From Providencia rettgeri (GTDB lineage Bacteria > Pseudomonadota > Gammaproteobacteria > Enterobacterales > Enterobacteriaceae): a stretch of 64,000 nucleotides of DNA. The position numbers and the translations under genes were made by a program. Under the pieces are notes generated by a model. The model was not told the DNA's origin. It was given only the letters and a program-made list of their open reading frames with translations, and did no database searches. The DNA lies in assembly GCF_041075285.1 (NCBI RefSeq), contig NZ_CP163512.1, positions 1,922,001-1,986,000 on the forward strand, read 5' to 3'. This document shows positions 37,589 to 46,936 of the stretch, piece by piece; within the stretch, counting starts at the first letter, position 1; every line of letters starts with the position of its first letter.

Positions 37589-38020
37589 ATGAGCGCACTT
37601 AGACTCACGTACAGCACCTTATCACCTGAAGCCTATAAGGGCCTAATTGACTGCAAAAATGCGCTCAATAAAAGCGGACTCGGGAAAGAACTGATTGAAC
37701 TAGTTAACCTCAGAGTTTCACAAATAAATGGCTGTGCGTTTTGCCTTGATATGCATGCGAGTTCCTTACGTCACTCTGGGGTAAGTAATAAAAAAATTGA
37801 TACGTTAGCTGGCTGGCGAGTAAGCCACTATTTTAACGCTCAAGAACGCGCTGCATTAGCCTGGACTGAAGCTGTGGTTAATATTGCAGAAAGTGGCACA
37901 TCTGACGACTTATTTGATGAATTAAAGCACCATTTTAGTGATGTGCAAATTTCTGATTTAACCATTGCTATTGGCTTAATGAGTGCATTTAATCGTATTG
38001 CTATTGCATTAAGACAGTAG
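37589..38020 (+). CDS. AhpD-like carboxymuconolactone decarboxylase family protein
   Basis: 143 residues. The active-site motif NGCAFCLDMHASSLRHSGV has the CxxC and histidine of AhpD-type peroxidase/redox proteins. It is divergent from a MocR regulator, a combination that occurs in many bacteria, so it is probably under that regulator's control. Reduction of alkyl hydroperoxides is possible; the physiological substrate is unknown. The hairpin after the stop is shared with the convergent map gene. Confidence 0.87.
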   Translation: MSALRLTYSTLSPEAYKGLIDCKNALNKSGLGKELIELVNLRVSQINGCAFCLDMHASSLRHSGVSNKKIDTLAGWRVSHYFNAQERAALAWTEAVVNIAESGTSDDLFDELKHHFSDVQISDLTIAIGLMSAFNRIAIALRQ

Positions 38021-38040
38021 TTAAGAGTTACTGCAAACAA

Positions 38041-38077
38041 AAATGAGTTTGTTCCATTTAAGGTAACAAACTCATTT
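38041..38077. terminator. Bidirectional terminator between the AhpD-like gene and map
   Basis: AAATGAGTTTGTT pairs with AACAAACTCATTT over an 11-nt loop between two converging genes. Confidence 0.8.
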
Positions 38078-38103
38078 AAATACGCTTAAACGCTTAATAA
38101 AAA

Positions 38104-38874
38104 CTATTTTTCTTCATCACGTAAAGTCAGCACTTCATAACCTTCTTTTGTCACTAAAACGGTATGCTCAGATTGTGCTGATAACTTTTTATCCCTTGTA
38201 ACAACCGTCCAGCCATCTTTTTTGGTTTTAATTTTCATGCCACCTTGGTTAATCATAGGTTCGATAGTAAATGTCATCCCTTCTTTTAGCTCTACACCTT
38301 TACCTTTCACGCCATAATGCAATACTTGTGGATCTTCGTGCATTTCACGACCAATACCATGCCCACAATACTCACGAACCACACTGTAGCCTTTAGATTC
38401 CGCATAATGTTGGATAGCTGAACCAATATCCCCTAGCGTTGCGCCAGGCTTAACTTGTTTGATCCCCTCCCACATCGCGGCATAGGTATCTTTAACAAGC
38501 TTACGTGCAAGTGGTGGCGCATCGGGCATGACATACATTTTACTTGAATCAGCAATAAAGCCATTTTTTTCTAATGTAATATCCACATTAATAATATCTT
38601 TACTTTTTAAGATCTCATCTGCTTTAGGTATACCATGGCACACTACTTCATTTAATGAGGTATTTAACACATATTGGTAGCCATATTGCCCTTTGCTCGC
38701 AGGGCGTGCTTGTAATTCATCGACAATATAACGTTCAACTTTGTCATTAATTTCCATGGTTGAAATACCTGGCACAATAACAGAATCAAGCATTTTGAAT
38801 ACACGGGCCAATAGCCGCCCTGATTCACGCATCAGTTCAATTTCTTCCGCTGTTTTAATTGTAATATTATTCAT
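38104..38874 (-). CDS. map: Type I methionine aminopeptidase, paralogue paired with ParD-like protein
   Basis: 256 residues. The five metal ligands of the family are present: aspartates in IINVDITLEKNGFIADSSKM, histidine in GHGIGREMHEDP, glutamates in TFTIEPMINQG and SAQSEHTVLV. It removes N-terminal methionine from nascent proteins. It overlaps by 8 bp with an upstream ParD-like gene, unlike the housekeeping map that sits by rpsB, so this is probably a second copy. The housekeeping copy would be elsewhere. Confidence 0.92.
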   Translation of the reverse strand: MNNITIKTAEEIELMRESGRLLARVFKMLDSVIVPGISTMEINDKVERYIVDELQARPASKGQYGYQYVLNTSLNEVVCHGIPKADEILKSKDIINVDITLEKNGFIADSSKMYVMPDAPPLARKLVKDTYAAMWEGIKQVKPGATLGDIGSAIQHYAESKGYSVVREYCGHGIGREMHEDPQVLHYGVKGKGVELKEGMTFTIEPMINQGGMKIKTKKDGWTVVTRDKKLSAQSEHTVLVTKEGYEVLTLRDEEK

Positions 38875-39073
38875 GAACCTTTCCTTTTGCCTCAGATAAC
38901 TCTTTTTCTAACATCTCGTTGATTAACATTGTAAATGTCTTATCTGGGTTCAATTCAGCGTGCATTCCTATTTTTATCCAAAACTCGGCTTGCGAGTTGA
39001 TAGAGCGCGACATAACTTGGCTTGCATGACGCAGATAATCATGCAGTTCATCTGAAATTTTTACGATACCCAA
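38867..39073 (-). CDS. ParD-like antitoxin-type protein (68 aa, TTG start)
   Basis: I place the start at a TTG ending at 39073, seven bases after a GAGG site, giving a 68-residue protein GIVKISDELHDYLRHASQVM...; the upstream in-frame ATG at 39118 adds 15 unrelated residues. The sequence fits the ParD_like ribbon-helix-helix family. It overlaps the following map gene by 8 bp, so the two are translationally coupled, and no ParE toxin gene is nearby. Its role next to a methionine aminopeptidase is not known. Confidence 0.78.
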   Translation of the reverse strand: MGIVKISDELHDYLRHASQVMSRSINSQAEFWIKIGMHAELNPDKTFTMLINEMLEKELSEAKGKVHE

Positions 39074-39394
39074 AACACCCTCGACGATACGAAATGTATA
39101 TATTTTATAATGGATCATATAACAACGTGGTCATAATGCAAAGCCTAGACGCTCTGAATAGCACAAGCTGCATGAAAAATATCAGGTGTTTTTCTATTAA
39201 CTTTCTTAAGATGAATCCGCCGTCAAAGTATTTATATTGTTAATCAGCTATGATCAATTTGCGAATTTTTGGTTGATTCGCGTGTTGTTCTTTTACATCC
39301 TTTATTTAGCAAAGGGCTAACATTAATTAGCATCTATTTATCATTCTAAATTCGATTACAGCATGGATTCATTAAATAAAAGCTGGAGAAAAAC

Positions 39395-39820
39395 ATGTAT
39401 AATAAAATCTTGGTACCTATTGATATTACAGAGAAAAGCTTAGCACAACTCGTTATGTCGCATATCCAATATTTAGCTGAGTACGAAAATGCGCACATTC
39501 ATTTTTTAGCCATTATTCCGACTGTTCCTTTTTACACCACAATGGGGTTTGGCTTTGCCGAAAAAGCGGATAGCGAACAAGAAAAAGTAACTAAGCAGCT
39601 TGCTGAGATTATCAAAGAATTTAATATTCCAGCCACTAAACATAGTGCTCAAGTTTTAATGGGAACACCAAGAGATGAAATCTTACGTGTCGCTGAAGAA
39701 ATTTCAGCTGATTTAATCGTAATAGGTTCAAGAAGACCTGGAATGTCCACTTATTTCCTAGGTTCAACCGCTTCGATGGTTATCCAAAACTCAAAAATCT
39801 CTGTTTTAACAGTCCGTTAA
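39395..39820 (+). CDS. uspF: Universal stress protein F
   Basis: 141 residues of the Usp family. The N-terminus ILVPIDITEKSLAQLVMSH and the ATP-binding pattern GTPRDEILRVAEEISADLIVIGSRRPGMSTYFLGSTA match UspF closely. A soluble cytoplasmic protein that binds nucleotide and supports adhesion and stress survival. Good AGGAG-like site precedes the ATG (TGGAGAAAAAC). A strong terminator follows, so it is monocistronic. Confidence 0.92.
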   Translation: MYNKILVPIDITEKSLAQLVMSHIQYLAEYENAHIHFLAIIPTVPFYTTMGFGFAEKADSEQEKVTKQLAEIIKEFNIPATKHSAQVLMGTPRDEILRVAEEISADLIVIGSRRPGMSTYFLGSTASMVIQNSKISVLTVR

Positions 39821-39842
39821 ATAATGACTAATCTTTGCTAAT

Positions 39843-39876
39843 AATAAGGTGACTTACTGATTAGGGTCACCTTATT
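39843..39876 (+). terminator. Rho-independent terminator of uspF
   Basis: AATAAGGTGAC pairs with GTCACCTTATT and is followed by TTTC. Confidence 0.85.
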
Positions 39877-39954
39877 TTTCACTTTATTCCTAGTTACAAA
39901 TAGCTGTATTACTATTAGCCTACTTAGCTGTTAATTTTTCAATCAAGGAATGTA

Positions 39955-40386
39955 ATGAAAAAGTATTTTCTCGGGATCAGTATCACCATTAACATTATGC
40001 TGGTCATAGCACTTATTATTGCTATGGTCATGTTTTTTAATATGAAAAACAAAGTCTCTACTCTTATTGAACAGGTTAAATCCGGAGAGTACATTGAACT
40101 TATTAAACAAAATTCAGATCAACTGATATCAAATACCTTAAAAGACTTACAAGGGATAGAAACGAGTGACAAACCCTGCGAATATTTTTATCAAAAAGTC
40201 GATACTGCTGTTGATTATTTAAACAACAACCCTGATATTATCGGCGCGAAGATGTATGTAAACCAATTATCTGCGCTTAAAAGCAGCATTGATAAAACAC
40301 CTTCCCTTTTAAAAGATAAAGCCTGTAAAAAAGGAATTTCTAGCTTTAATCATATTATTAAAGCAATACAACCTAATGAAGAATAG
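39955..40386 (+). CDS. Small membrane-anchored protein, unknown function
   Basis: 143 residues, not recognised. One N-terminal membrane segment (LGISITINIMLVIALIIAMVMFF) is followed by a helical, probably periplasmic domain with two cysteines (DKPCEYFY and DKACKKG) that could form a disulphide. It stands alone between uspF and a convergent nucleotidyltransferase gene, with AAGGAA before the ATG. Confidence 0.6.
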   Translation: MKKYFLGISITINIMLVIALIIAMVMFFNMKNKVSTLIEQVKSGEYIELIKQNSDQLISNTLKDLQGIETSDKPCEYFYQKVDTAVDYLNNNPDIIGAKMYVNQLSALKSSIDKTPSLLKDKACKKGISSFNHIIKAIQPNEE

Positions 40387-40390
40387 TCAC

Positions 40391-41167
40391 TTATGATTTT
40401 ACAGCATCACGTTTTTCTTGTGAGATCCAATTTATCAACTCATCGAGATTAATAATAAATTGCTGACTATCCGCAGAAGGTTCTATTGCTTGCGCTAAAA
40501 AATACTGCAATTTCTTTTTCTGTGCAGGATAACGCAGTATTATTTTTTGCACATAATCTTCAAGACTATCAGGCCAGTCGTTATCTTGCTCTTTACGTAA
40601 TAGATCGGTAGAACGGATTAGCTTTCGAGCAGCAGCCCTTTGCAATAATTTTTGCCTAGCTAGCTCATCACAAGCTTTTATTTGACGAATATAACCATTT
40701 AATACATCAGCAAAATCACCGTTGATCGCATCAACAATTTTCTTTGAAGGCTTAAATAACATAAATTTTTTAGCCAAATCATCACCATAAATACAACGGC
40801 AATGGTGCTTTATCCAATAGCCCCAGCTATATAAGTTAGCTTCATCTATAACCTCAAAATAAGTACCAATGTCAAAATCAACCTTACTCACGATTTGATA
40901 AGCTGAAGCAAGCTCCTCTTGCAGCAGTGCTAAATGGCGTGTTTCTTTTTGGCTCATTGGTTGATTAACGATAATGCATAGATCAAGATCTGATTTATCT
41001 ATAATCGCATGACCTTTCGCCACACTGCCATAAATATAAATACTGTGGAGATTTTCCTTTAACAGAGTATTGAGACGATTAATTGACGTGGTTATTATTT
41101 GCTGAAATTCTAGTTGAAAAGGCGGCTCTGCAAGAGTACGAATATAACCGTTTTTATCTAAAGCCAT
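40391..41167 (-). CDS. Nucleotidyltransferase-domain protein
   Basis: About 258 residues from the ATG ending at 41167; a TTG frame reaches 41191. The N-terminal half has the polymerase-beta-type motif YGSVAKGHAIIDKSDLDLCIIV with the two catalytic aspartates and a third aspartate in KVDFDIGTYFEV. The C-terminal half is helical. Similar to stand-alone (kanamycin-type/AadA-type) nucleotidyltransferases; whether it modifies an antibiotic, protein or tRNA is unknown. Confidence 0.72.
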   Translation of the reverse strand: MALDKNGYIRTLAEPPFQLEFQQIITTSINRLNTLLKENLHSIYIYGSVAKGHAIIDKSDLDLCIIVNQPMSQKETRHLALLQEELASAYQIVSKVDFDIGTYFEVIDEANLYSWGYWIKHHCRCIYGDDLAKKFMLFKPSKKIVDAINGDFADVLNGYIRQIKACDELARQKLLQRAAARKLIRSTDLLRKEQDNDWPDSLEDYVQKIILRYPAQKKKLQYFLAQAIEPSADSQQFIINLDELINWISQEKRDAVKS

Positions 41168-41379
41168 TAGGCATCCATTATTATTTACCAATATTCTTAT
41201 AGCATAACCGTCACATGTTTAAATTTATAATTAAACAATCGCTCCACCACACTGGTACTAAATCAACCAATGAAATTCTAATGGCGATTCTAACTGTGTA
41301 GCGTTATCGAGAACCCCAGTTAATATTGCGATAATCGGTTAATCATCAATCGCATCATGGGTCTTCGCGTTTTGAATAA

Positions 41380-41600
41380 TCAGGGAAACGGTAAACCGCT
41401 GCTTTCAACCTTCACCTTCCCATTCAGCATATTCAGCGGAAAACTAACGTCATATTGTAGTTTGTGCTCCGGCATGCTTCTGGCAAATATCATATGAACA
41501 TGAGTGATCATTGTCTGGGGATTTTGCCTGAAAAACGAATAGCCCCCCAAAGGCATTCCCCCAGTAAACATTCTTCCATGAGCATTCTTAAGTTATTGGT
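41380..41600 (-). pseudogene. Possible decayed gene between the nucleotidyltransferase and cinA-like genes
   Basis: The interval 41192-41621 has two short minus-strand frames that look coding (MEECLLGECLWGAIRFSGK and, in another frame, HKLQYDVSFPLNMLNGKV). Both are cut by stops or a frame change, and base composition is less AT-rich than the surroundings. Probably a gene remnant; the parent family is not identified. Confidence 0.3.
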
Positions 41601-41621
41601 AGGGTAAGCAAGCCATATAAC

Positions 41622-42827
41622 TTAGCGATCCAAAACTAGCGTTTCAGTCTGCACTAACCATTCATAATACCCGATAACCTCTCGCCCATTTAACCACCGC
41701 GAAAGCATATCTAACATCAGCATCACACTAACTTCTTGCTTTTCTCTATTTGAATGGTTACTAGGCAAATAATGCACTCTTTGGGCATAACATTTTTCAG
41801 TCGTGCATAGTGCTAAATTTAAAAATTGCCCATCAAATTCACCAATGGCTAATCCAATTGGTGCAAATTGACTTTCAGCGATATTTTTTGCTCGTGATAT
41901 TAATGTTGCGAGTGTTTGTTCGGGATCTTGTTCAATCACCTGGCTCATACTCTTCAAAGCATCAGCTGAACTCAAAGTCCAACTTAACAACCCCGCACTA
42001 AATTGCTCACTAACAGCAACCTTTAGTTGCTTTTCTTGCAATTGTTTGCTGATTTTCTTAATGAAACCTTCAGTACCTTCAAAAATAAGATTATCCCCAA
42101 CCCCTTGTTTAATACTGTACCAGTGTTTTTCCATAAGGGCTTTTTGAGAAGCTGGCCCTGTCAATTTTAATTCAATGATCGGCATAGAAGAACGATAGCC
42201 TAAAACACAATCTTCAGGCAGAGCTATCTGGTCAAACTGCTTTGCTAAGCTGCTTTCGCTGCGACCAAAACTGGTTAAACGTAGGCAAATAGGCGGCTCA
42301 GGTAAGGTGTAACGCTCTCGCAGGCGCGGCACTATTTGATCCGTAACCATCACTTTAAATTCAGAGGGTACCCCAGGGGTAAAAAACAATAAGCAATCAT
42401 TCAGTATCAGTGAAAATCCGCAAGCCGTGCCAACAGGGTTATCAATTAATTCAGCACTTGCAGGCAGTAATGCTTGTTTACGATTCGTTTCAGGCATCAC
42501 GCGCCCACGACGAATAAAATAACGTTCCATCACTTCAATCCATTGTTTATGCTCAACCAATGGTACATTAGCGGCTTTTGCTGCCGCTAATGCGCTGAGA
42601 TCGTCACTGGTTGGTCCAAGTCCACCATTGACGATAAGAATATCCGCATGTTGACTACGTTCCAAAAAAGCATTCACTAAACTGTCTAGGTTATCACCTA
42701 CCGTGGTTCTTGTACTTAAAGGAAGGCCTTGTTGAAAAAAGTAATCTGCCAACCACGCTGCATTAGTATCAATTATTTGTCCATGCAAAACTTCATCGCC
42801 TGTACTTAGCATCTCAACAACTAACAT
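41622..42827 (-). CDS. CinA-like protein with degenerate C-terminal domain (YfaY-like)
   Basis: 401 residues. The N-terminal molybdopterin-binding-like domain has STGDEVLHGQIIDTNAAWLAD and NGGLGPTSDDLSA; a CinA C-terminal domain follows, but its usual AESCTGG active-site motif is replaced by VAVSEQFSAGLLSW. This matches E. coli YfaY, where amidase activity is not expected, so it is not likely to be the NMN deamidase. Its role is unclear. It stands as a single gene on the minus strand. Confidence 0.85.
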   Translation of the reverse strand: MLVVEMLSTGDEVLHGQIIDTNAAWLADYFFQQGLPLSTRTTVGDNLDSLVNAFLERSQHADILIVNGGLGPTSDDLSALAAAKAANVPLVEHKQWIEVMERYFIRRGRVMPETNRKQALLPASAELIDNPVGTACGFSLILNDCLLFFTPGVPSEFKVMVTDQIVPRLRERYTLPEPPICLRLTSFGRSESSLAKQFDQIALPEDCVLGYRSSMPIIELKLTGPASQKALMEKHWYSIKQGVGDNLIFEGTEGFIKKISKQLQEKQLKVAVSEQFSAGLLSWTLSSADALKSMSQVIEQDPEQTLATLISRAKNIAESQFAPIGLAIGEFDGQFLNLALCTTEKCYAQRVHYLPSNHSNREKQEVSVMLMLDMLSRWLNGREVIGYYEWLVQTETLVLDR

Positions 42828-43202
42828 CTGTAACTCCCTTTATCACAAAATCATATTCTAACGCTAAGTTACCCTATTATCAGAGCGACTAAAATCAGTA
42901 TTTTAAAATTAGCCTGACTAGAGATAATACACCCAGTAATTCCCCTCTTATTATTGCTATCTTTAATAATGGTGAACTCATTGGCAAAATGAGTGAATTT
43001 TAGGAAAATAGTGAAGCTGCCACATAAGGCTATTTTCATCATGGTGAAATAGAGTTAGATCAATAGTGCCTCTTCCCCCAATTACGTTCGAGGAAACTAA
43101 GCTTACTGTTAATCTTATGTTTGGCGATTTACACTGATTACACTAACCGCTATTATTCCAGCACGCCTTATTCATTGATAAAAATAATTAAGATATTCAT
43201 CT
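42828..43202. other. Intergenic region upstream of the YcxB-like gene
   Basis: 375 bp between two divergent genes. No gene, repeat or clear hairpin seen; it presumably carries the two promoters. Confidence 0.5.
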
Positions 43203-43724
43203 ATGATAAATCCAATTTCAGTCACGCTTAACCGTACTGACTACATAAGATTTAGCCGCTACTGTTTTAAAAACCACTATTTCGCTCAAAAGAAATCAAG
43301 TAGCTTACCTATTACTCTGTTACTCCTTGTTTTTATTGCCGCTTGTGCCTTCGCATTTCGATATTTTCAAGCAACGTTACCGATTATTTTTATTTCTTTT
43401 TTATTAGCGGTGTTGTTGTTTATTACGTTTGCGCTGCGTATGGTACAAAGCTTTAACAAAGCAATCCCTGATGATGATGGTTTTCTATTTATTCAACGTG
43501 AATATCAGTTTGATGATGAAGGGATACATGAACGCAGTGCGCTTGGCTCTTCGTCTATAAAATGGAATGCAGTGCAGTTTATCAGAACAGATGGCGACTT
43601 ATTGTATCTGTTTTTAGATAGAGTTTATGCAGTGATTATTCCAGCTCGTAGCTTTGATTCCGAGCAAGATAGCCAGCAGTTTATTTTATTTGTAAAAAGT
43701 AAAATACCCGTGCCGTTAAATTAG
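43203..43724 (+). CDS. YcxB-like membrane protein
   Basis: 173 residues. Two adjacent membrane segments (about residues 35-52 and 59-80) precede a C-terminal YcxB-type domain (REYQFDDEGIHERSALGSSSIKWNAV). Function not known in any well-studied relative. Monocistronic, ending in a strong shared terminator. Confidence 0.78.
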   Translation: MINPISVTLNRTDYIRFSRYCFKNHYFAQKKSSSLPITLLLLVFIAACAFAFRYFQATLPIIFISFLLAVLLFITFALRMVQSFNKAIPDDDGFLFIQREYQFDDEGIHERSALGSSSIKWNAVQFIRTDGDLLYLFLDRVYAVIIPARSFDSEQDSQQFILFVKSKIPVPLN

Positions 43725-43729
43725 CCTAA

Positions 43730-43755
43730 AAAACCCGCATAATTATGCGGGTTTT
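43730..43755. terminator. Bidirectional terminator between the YcxB-like gene and fabV
   Basis: A perfect 26-bp palindrome with arms AAAACCCGCATAA and TTATGCGGGTTTT, between two converging genes. The A and T flanks make it work in both directions. Confidence 0.88.
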
Positions 43756-43783
43756 CGTGACAACGTGAAGAAGATTAAGCTTA

Positions 43784-44983
43784 TTATACTAATTCAATAA
43801 CTTCAAAGTTAACTTCACCGCTTAAATCTGCATCATAATCAACGCCATTCAGGCCAAAGCCAAATAAACGTAGGAATTCGGCCTTATAACCTTGATAATC
43901 AGTCAACTCATTGATGTTATTGTCATTAAGTTGTTTCCAAATTTCGCGACAAGTGTTCTGTACATCATCGCGTAATTCCCAATCATCTAAACGCAGGCGA
44001 TGTTTTTCATCTGTTTCTGGCGCAGCACCGCTGAACAGTTTAGTCGCAAATAAACGCTGAATTTGCTCAATACAACCTTCGTGGATCCCTTGCTCTTTCA
44101 TGATTTTGAACACAATAGAGATGTACAGTGGCATAACTGGGATCGCAGAAGAGGCTTGTGTCACCACAGATTTAAGTACTGCCACGTAAGCAGAGCCACC
44201 TTTCGCTTGCAGTTTTTGGTTAATTGCATGGGCAGCACGGTCTAAATCTTCTTTGGCTTTTCCTAAGGTACCGTGCCAATAGATTGGCCATGTTAAATCT
44301 GTACCAATGTATGAGTAAGCCACTGACTGCACGTTATCAGCGAGAACACCTGCCTCATCTAACGCATTCATCCACAGTTCCCAATCCTGCCCGCCCATCA
44401 CTTTAACGGTATCAGCGATTTCTTGTTCGTTCGCAGGTTCAACAACCGCTTCAATCAACACATCTTTGTTAGTGTCTAGCGCAACAGACTTGTACGGTTC
44501 GCCAATCGGTTTTAACGCAGAACGTACAATCTCACCCGTTTCAGGCATTTTACGCACTGGGGAAGCTAGTGAGTAGACCACTAAATCGATTTGGCCCAAA
44601 TCTTGTTTAATTAAATCAATAACTGTTTGACGGCATTCGTCAGAGAAGGCATCACCATTAATACTTTTTGCATACAAGCCTGCTTCTTTAGCCGCTTTGT
44701 CAAAACCAGCTGAGTTATACCAACCGGCTGAACCTGTTTTGCTCTCACTACCCGGCTTTTCAAAAAATACGCCGATAGTCGCCGCACCACTGCCAAATGC
44801 AGCATTGATACGAGAAGCTAGACCGTAACCGGTGGATGCACCAATAACCAGAACCTTTTTAGGTCCATTTTTTAATTCGCCACGAGATTTAACATAGGCA
44901 ATTTGCTCACGAACATTGGCTTCACAACCTGCTGGGTGAGCTGTAGTGCAGATAAAACCACGAATTTTAGGTTTGATAATCAT
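43784..44983 (-). CDS. fabV: Trans-2-enoyl-ACP/CoA reductase FabV
   Basis: About 399 residues. [20 protein letters not shown] at the N-terminus, [20 protein letters not shown] (NADH site) and [10 protein letters not shown] match FabV; the catalytic Tyr and Lys lie in [24 protein letters not shown]. It performs the last step of fatty-acid elongation and is a triclosan-insensitive isozyme. I take the second ATG (44983) because the AAGAAAG site is seven bases from it but too close to the first at 44989. Confidence 0.95.
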   Translation of the reverse strand: MIIKPKIRGFICTTAHPAGCEANVREQIAYVKSRGELKNGPKKVLVIGASTGYGLASRINAAFGSGAATIGVFFEKPGSESKTGSAGWYNSAGFDKAAKEAGLYAKSINGDAFSDECRQTVIDLIKQDLGQIDLVVYSLASPVRKMPETGEIVRSALKPIGEPYKSVALDTNKDVLIEAVVEPANEQEIADTVKVMGGQDWELWMNALDEAGVLADNVQSVAYSYIGTDLTWPIYWHGTLGKAKEDLDRAAHAINQKLQAKGGSAYVAVLKSVVTQASSAIPVMPLYISIVFKIMKEQGIHEGCIEQIQRLFATKLFSGAAPETDEKHRLRLDDWELRDDVQNTCREIWKQLNDNNINELTDYQGYKAEFLRLFGFGLNGVDYDADLSGEVNFEVIELV

Positions 44984-45087
44984 AGTCATTCTTTCTTGGT
45001 AGCTAACAATCAGAGTCTAATATACCTGATATTCTCCATTTACTTAAGACTGGAGGAAAATAAACATAGTGAACAGACCAGTTTTAT

Positions 45088-45402
45088 CTATTTTAAATCC
45101 TTTAATGCTTCAATCACACGCCTTAGTGATTCCAATTCTCTTTCCAATTCACTCGCGTTTCCTCGTGGGTAGTTATTATAAATACGTGTTGCACCTGAGC
45201 GACTGTCATAACATTTGTCTTCAATCTCATGGATTTTTTTCTTTATTTTGGCGATCTTATGCCTATTTTCATGATGAGATAAATGACGTAGCTGTTTCTC
45301 TAACTTTATGATTTTCTTTTCACAACGATAGTCATTAGCGCTTGCCTGTGACGATAAAGGAATTATCGTTAACAATAAGACTAATATCAGCGGCTTTTTC
45401 AT
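45088..45402 (-). CDS. DUF1090-family periplasmic protein (YqjC-like)
   Basis: 104 residues with a Sec signal (LILVLLLTIIPLSSQASA) and a helical, charge-rich domain (CEKKIIKLEKQLRHLSHHENRHKIAKI) with two cysteines. This is the DUF1090/YqjC family of small periplasmic proteins, of unknown function. Monocistronic. Confidence 0.82.
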   Translation of the reverse strand: MKKPLILVLLLTIIPLSSQASANDYRCEKKIIKLEKQLRHLSHHENRHKIAKIKKKIHEIEDKCYDSRSGATRIYNNYPRGNASELERELESLRRVIEALKDLK

Positions 45403-45551
45403 ATATCTTCCCGATGGTGATAAAAATAATAGTGACTAGTCCACCACTATTTTCTTATCGCAGCTACGAGAATCTTCTTAGTTAAGCCATATTGAAAATC
45501 GATTTATCACAAGACAAGAGAAGCAGACATTCTTATTCAAACTAAATAACC

Positions 45552-46139
45552 TTATTCCTGCGTATGTTGTGTGATAGCGCTTTGAGGTTTATTCGGAATT
45601 AAGTTATGAATGGTCATGACTGAGTAAATAATCTCTTTTTTATCATGGATCTTTTTGAAATGTGAATTGCTGACGATCCCCACCATAATTTGCATTCCAT
45701 TTTGCTCATAGACGCGTTTAAATGGTGTTGTTTCATCATCAGATATCTTGTCTAAGAAGAAGGTATCGCGTTTATATCTTTCGACAGTTTGCTTTGGCAA
45801 GCCGTACTTTTCATACATTTTTTGATTAATTTCATCATACTCTGCCAGTATAGCCTCCTGATCTCGACTACTTTTTCCTTGAGCAGAGATAAGCATTAAC
45901 GTGTTTTCCTCTCGTGAAAACATCAATAAAAACAGCCCGCCTTTCACTGTGGGTGTATTTGGCGTCGAGCACAGTGCCCCACTTTCTTGAAATTCAGTGC
46001 ACTGTAGCCCAACCAAATTCAGCTGCTTCAAATCAGCCGTTGTCTGCCCCCATTTAAAGCCATAGGGGGCTTCCAGTGTATTTGTGCTACAACCCACAAA
46101 TAAAAAAGCACATAACGTAATTAAAATTCCTTTTCTCAT
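45552..46139 (-). CDS. Putative lipoprotein, unknown function
   Basis: 195 residues, not recognised. The start MRKGILITLCAFLFVGCSTN has a lipobox (FVGC) with S at +2, so it is expected in the outer membrane. Two cysteine residues in LQCTEFQESGALCS may be bridged. Stands alone between two small genes on the same strand. Confidence 0.65.
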   Translation of the reverse strand: MRKGILITLCAFLFVGCSTNTLEAPYGFKWGQTTADLKQLNLVGLQCTEFQESGALCSTPNTPTVKGGLFLLMFSREENTLMLISAQGKSSRDQEAILAEYDEINQKMYEKYGLPKQTVERYKRDTFFLDKISDDETTPFKRVYEQNGMQIMVGIVSNSHFKKIHDKKEIIYSVMTIHNLIPNKPQSAITQHTQE

Positions 46140-46254
46140 TACCTAACACATCCCAATTAACTCATCTAATTGGATACTATCAAAAACGGATGATTAATCA
46201 AAAAAACAACGACGCTTTTATCAAATTAAATGACCTGACTGAGTGATGTGTTGC

Positions 46255-46419
46255 TTATTCCACAGTTTCATTTTGTTTTTTTTCTTGCTCTTGCACCTCC
46301 GCCATTGCAATTTCTTTTAACCAGTCCGCTAATAACGGTTTTGTTTTTACTGCATCCAATAACGCGCGCTCATGTTTTGTTAAACGAACAACCACAACTT
46401 CTGTTTTCATGTGTGACAT
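46255..46419 (-). CDS. 54-residue ribbon-helix-helix-like protein
   Basis: A short gene ending at 46255 and starting with ATG at 46419 behind GAGGA at eight-base spacing. The product MSHMKTEVVVVRLTKHERALL continues to a helical middle and a Glu/Gln-rich tail. The strand-then-helix start resembles CopG/Arc-type DNA-binding proteins. The coding read and ribosome site are good; function is unknown. It lies upstream of the tRNA-Leu genes in the opposite sense of no operon partner. Confidence 0.55.
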   Translation of the reverse strand: MSHMKTEVVVVRLTKHERALLDAVKTKPLLADWLKEIAMAEVQEQEKKQNETVE

Positions 46420-46625
46420 AGCCAGTTCCTCTTTAAAAACTCAATAATGGCATAAAAAACTGGCAGAACGCTCTGACTTACCGATTTTTACACTATTTTC
46501 GTGTTTATTTACATAGAAGATACTTTATTTGAAATCGATTGTTTGAATGCTAATGAGGGAAATGACAGATACAAAAAAACCACCTAGCGGTGGTTAATTG
46601 TCAAACTTAACAAAGTTAAGCGTTA

Positions 46626-46712
46626 TGGTGCCCAGGGCGGGACTTGAACCCGCACAGCCTAAAGGCCGAGGGATTTTAAATCCCTTGTGTCTACCGATTT
46701 CACCACCTGGGC
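46626..46712 (-). tRNA. tRNA-Leu (anticodon TAA), copy 1
   Basis: 87 nt including the encoded CCA. On the minus strand it begins GCCCAGGTGGTGAAA and has anticodon TAA in GGATTTAAAATCC, the long variable arm CGGCCTTTAGGCTG and a standard TTCAAGTCC T-loop. It is identical to the second copy. Confidence 0.97.
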
Positions 46713-46842
46713 TAAATTGTATTTTCTCTTTCGAGAGGGATAAGCTAACTCACCCGTTAATCAATATACTGGAGTAGACGCTCGTATAATGACCTTATTT
46801 TTACCCAAAGTAAGATAAATTAAAAATTCACTCACTTTAAAT

Positions 46843-46929
46843 TGGTGCCCAGGGCGGGACTTGAACCCGCACAGCCTAAAGGCCGAGGGATTTTAAATCC
46901 CTTGTGTCTACCGATTTCACCACCTGGGC
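46843..46929 (-). tRNA. tRNA-Leu (anticodon TAA), copy 2
   Basis: Identical in all 87 positions to the copy at 46626, 130 bp away. Seen at the leuZ position behind pgsA-glyW-cysT in enterobacteria, where a single copy is usual. Confidence 0.97.
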
Positions 46930-46936
46930 TAAATTA

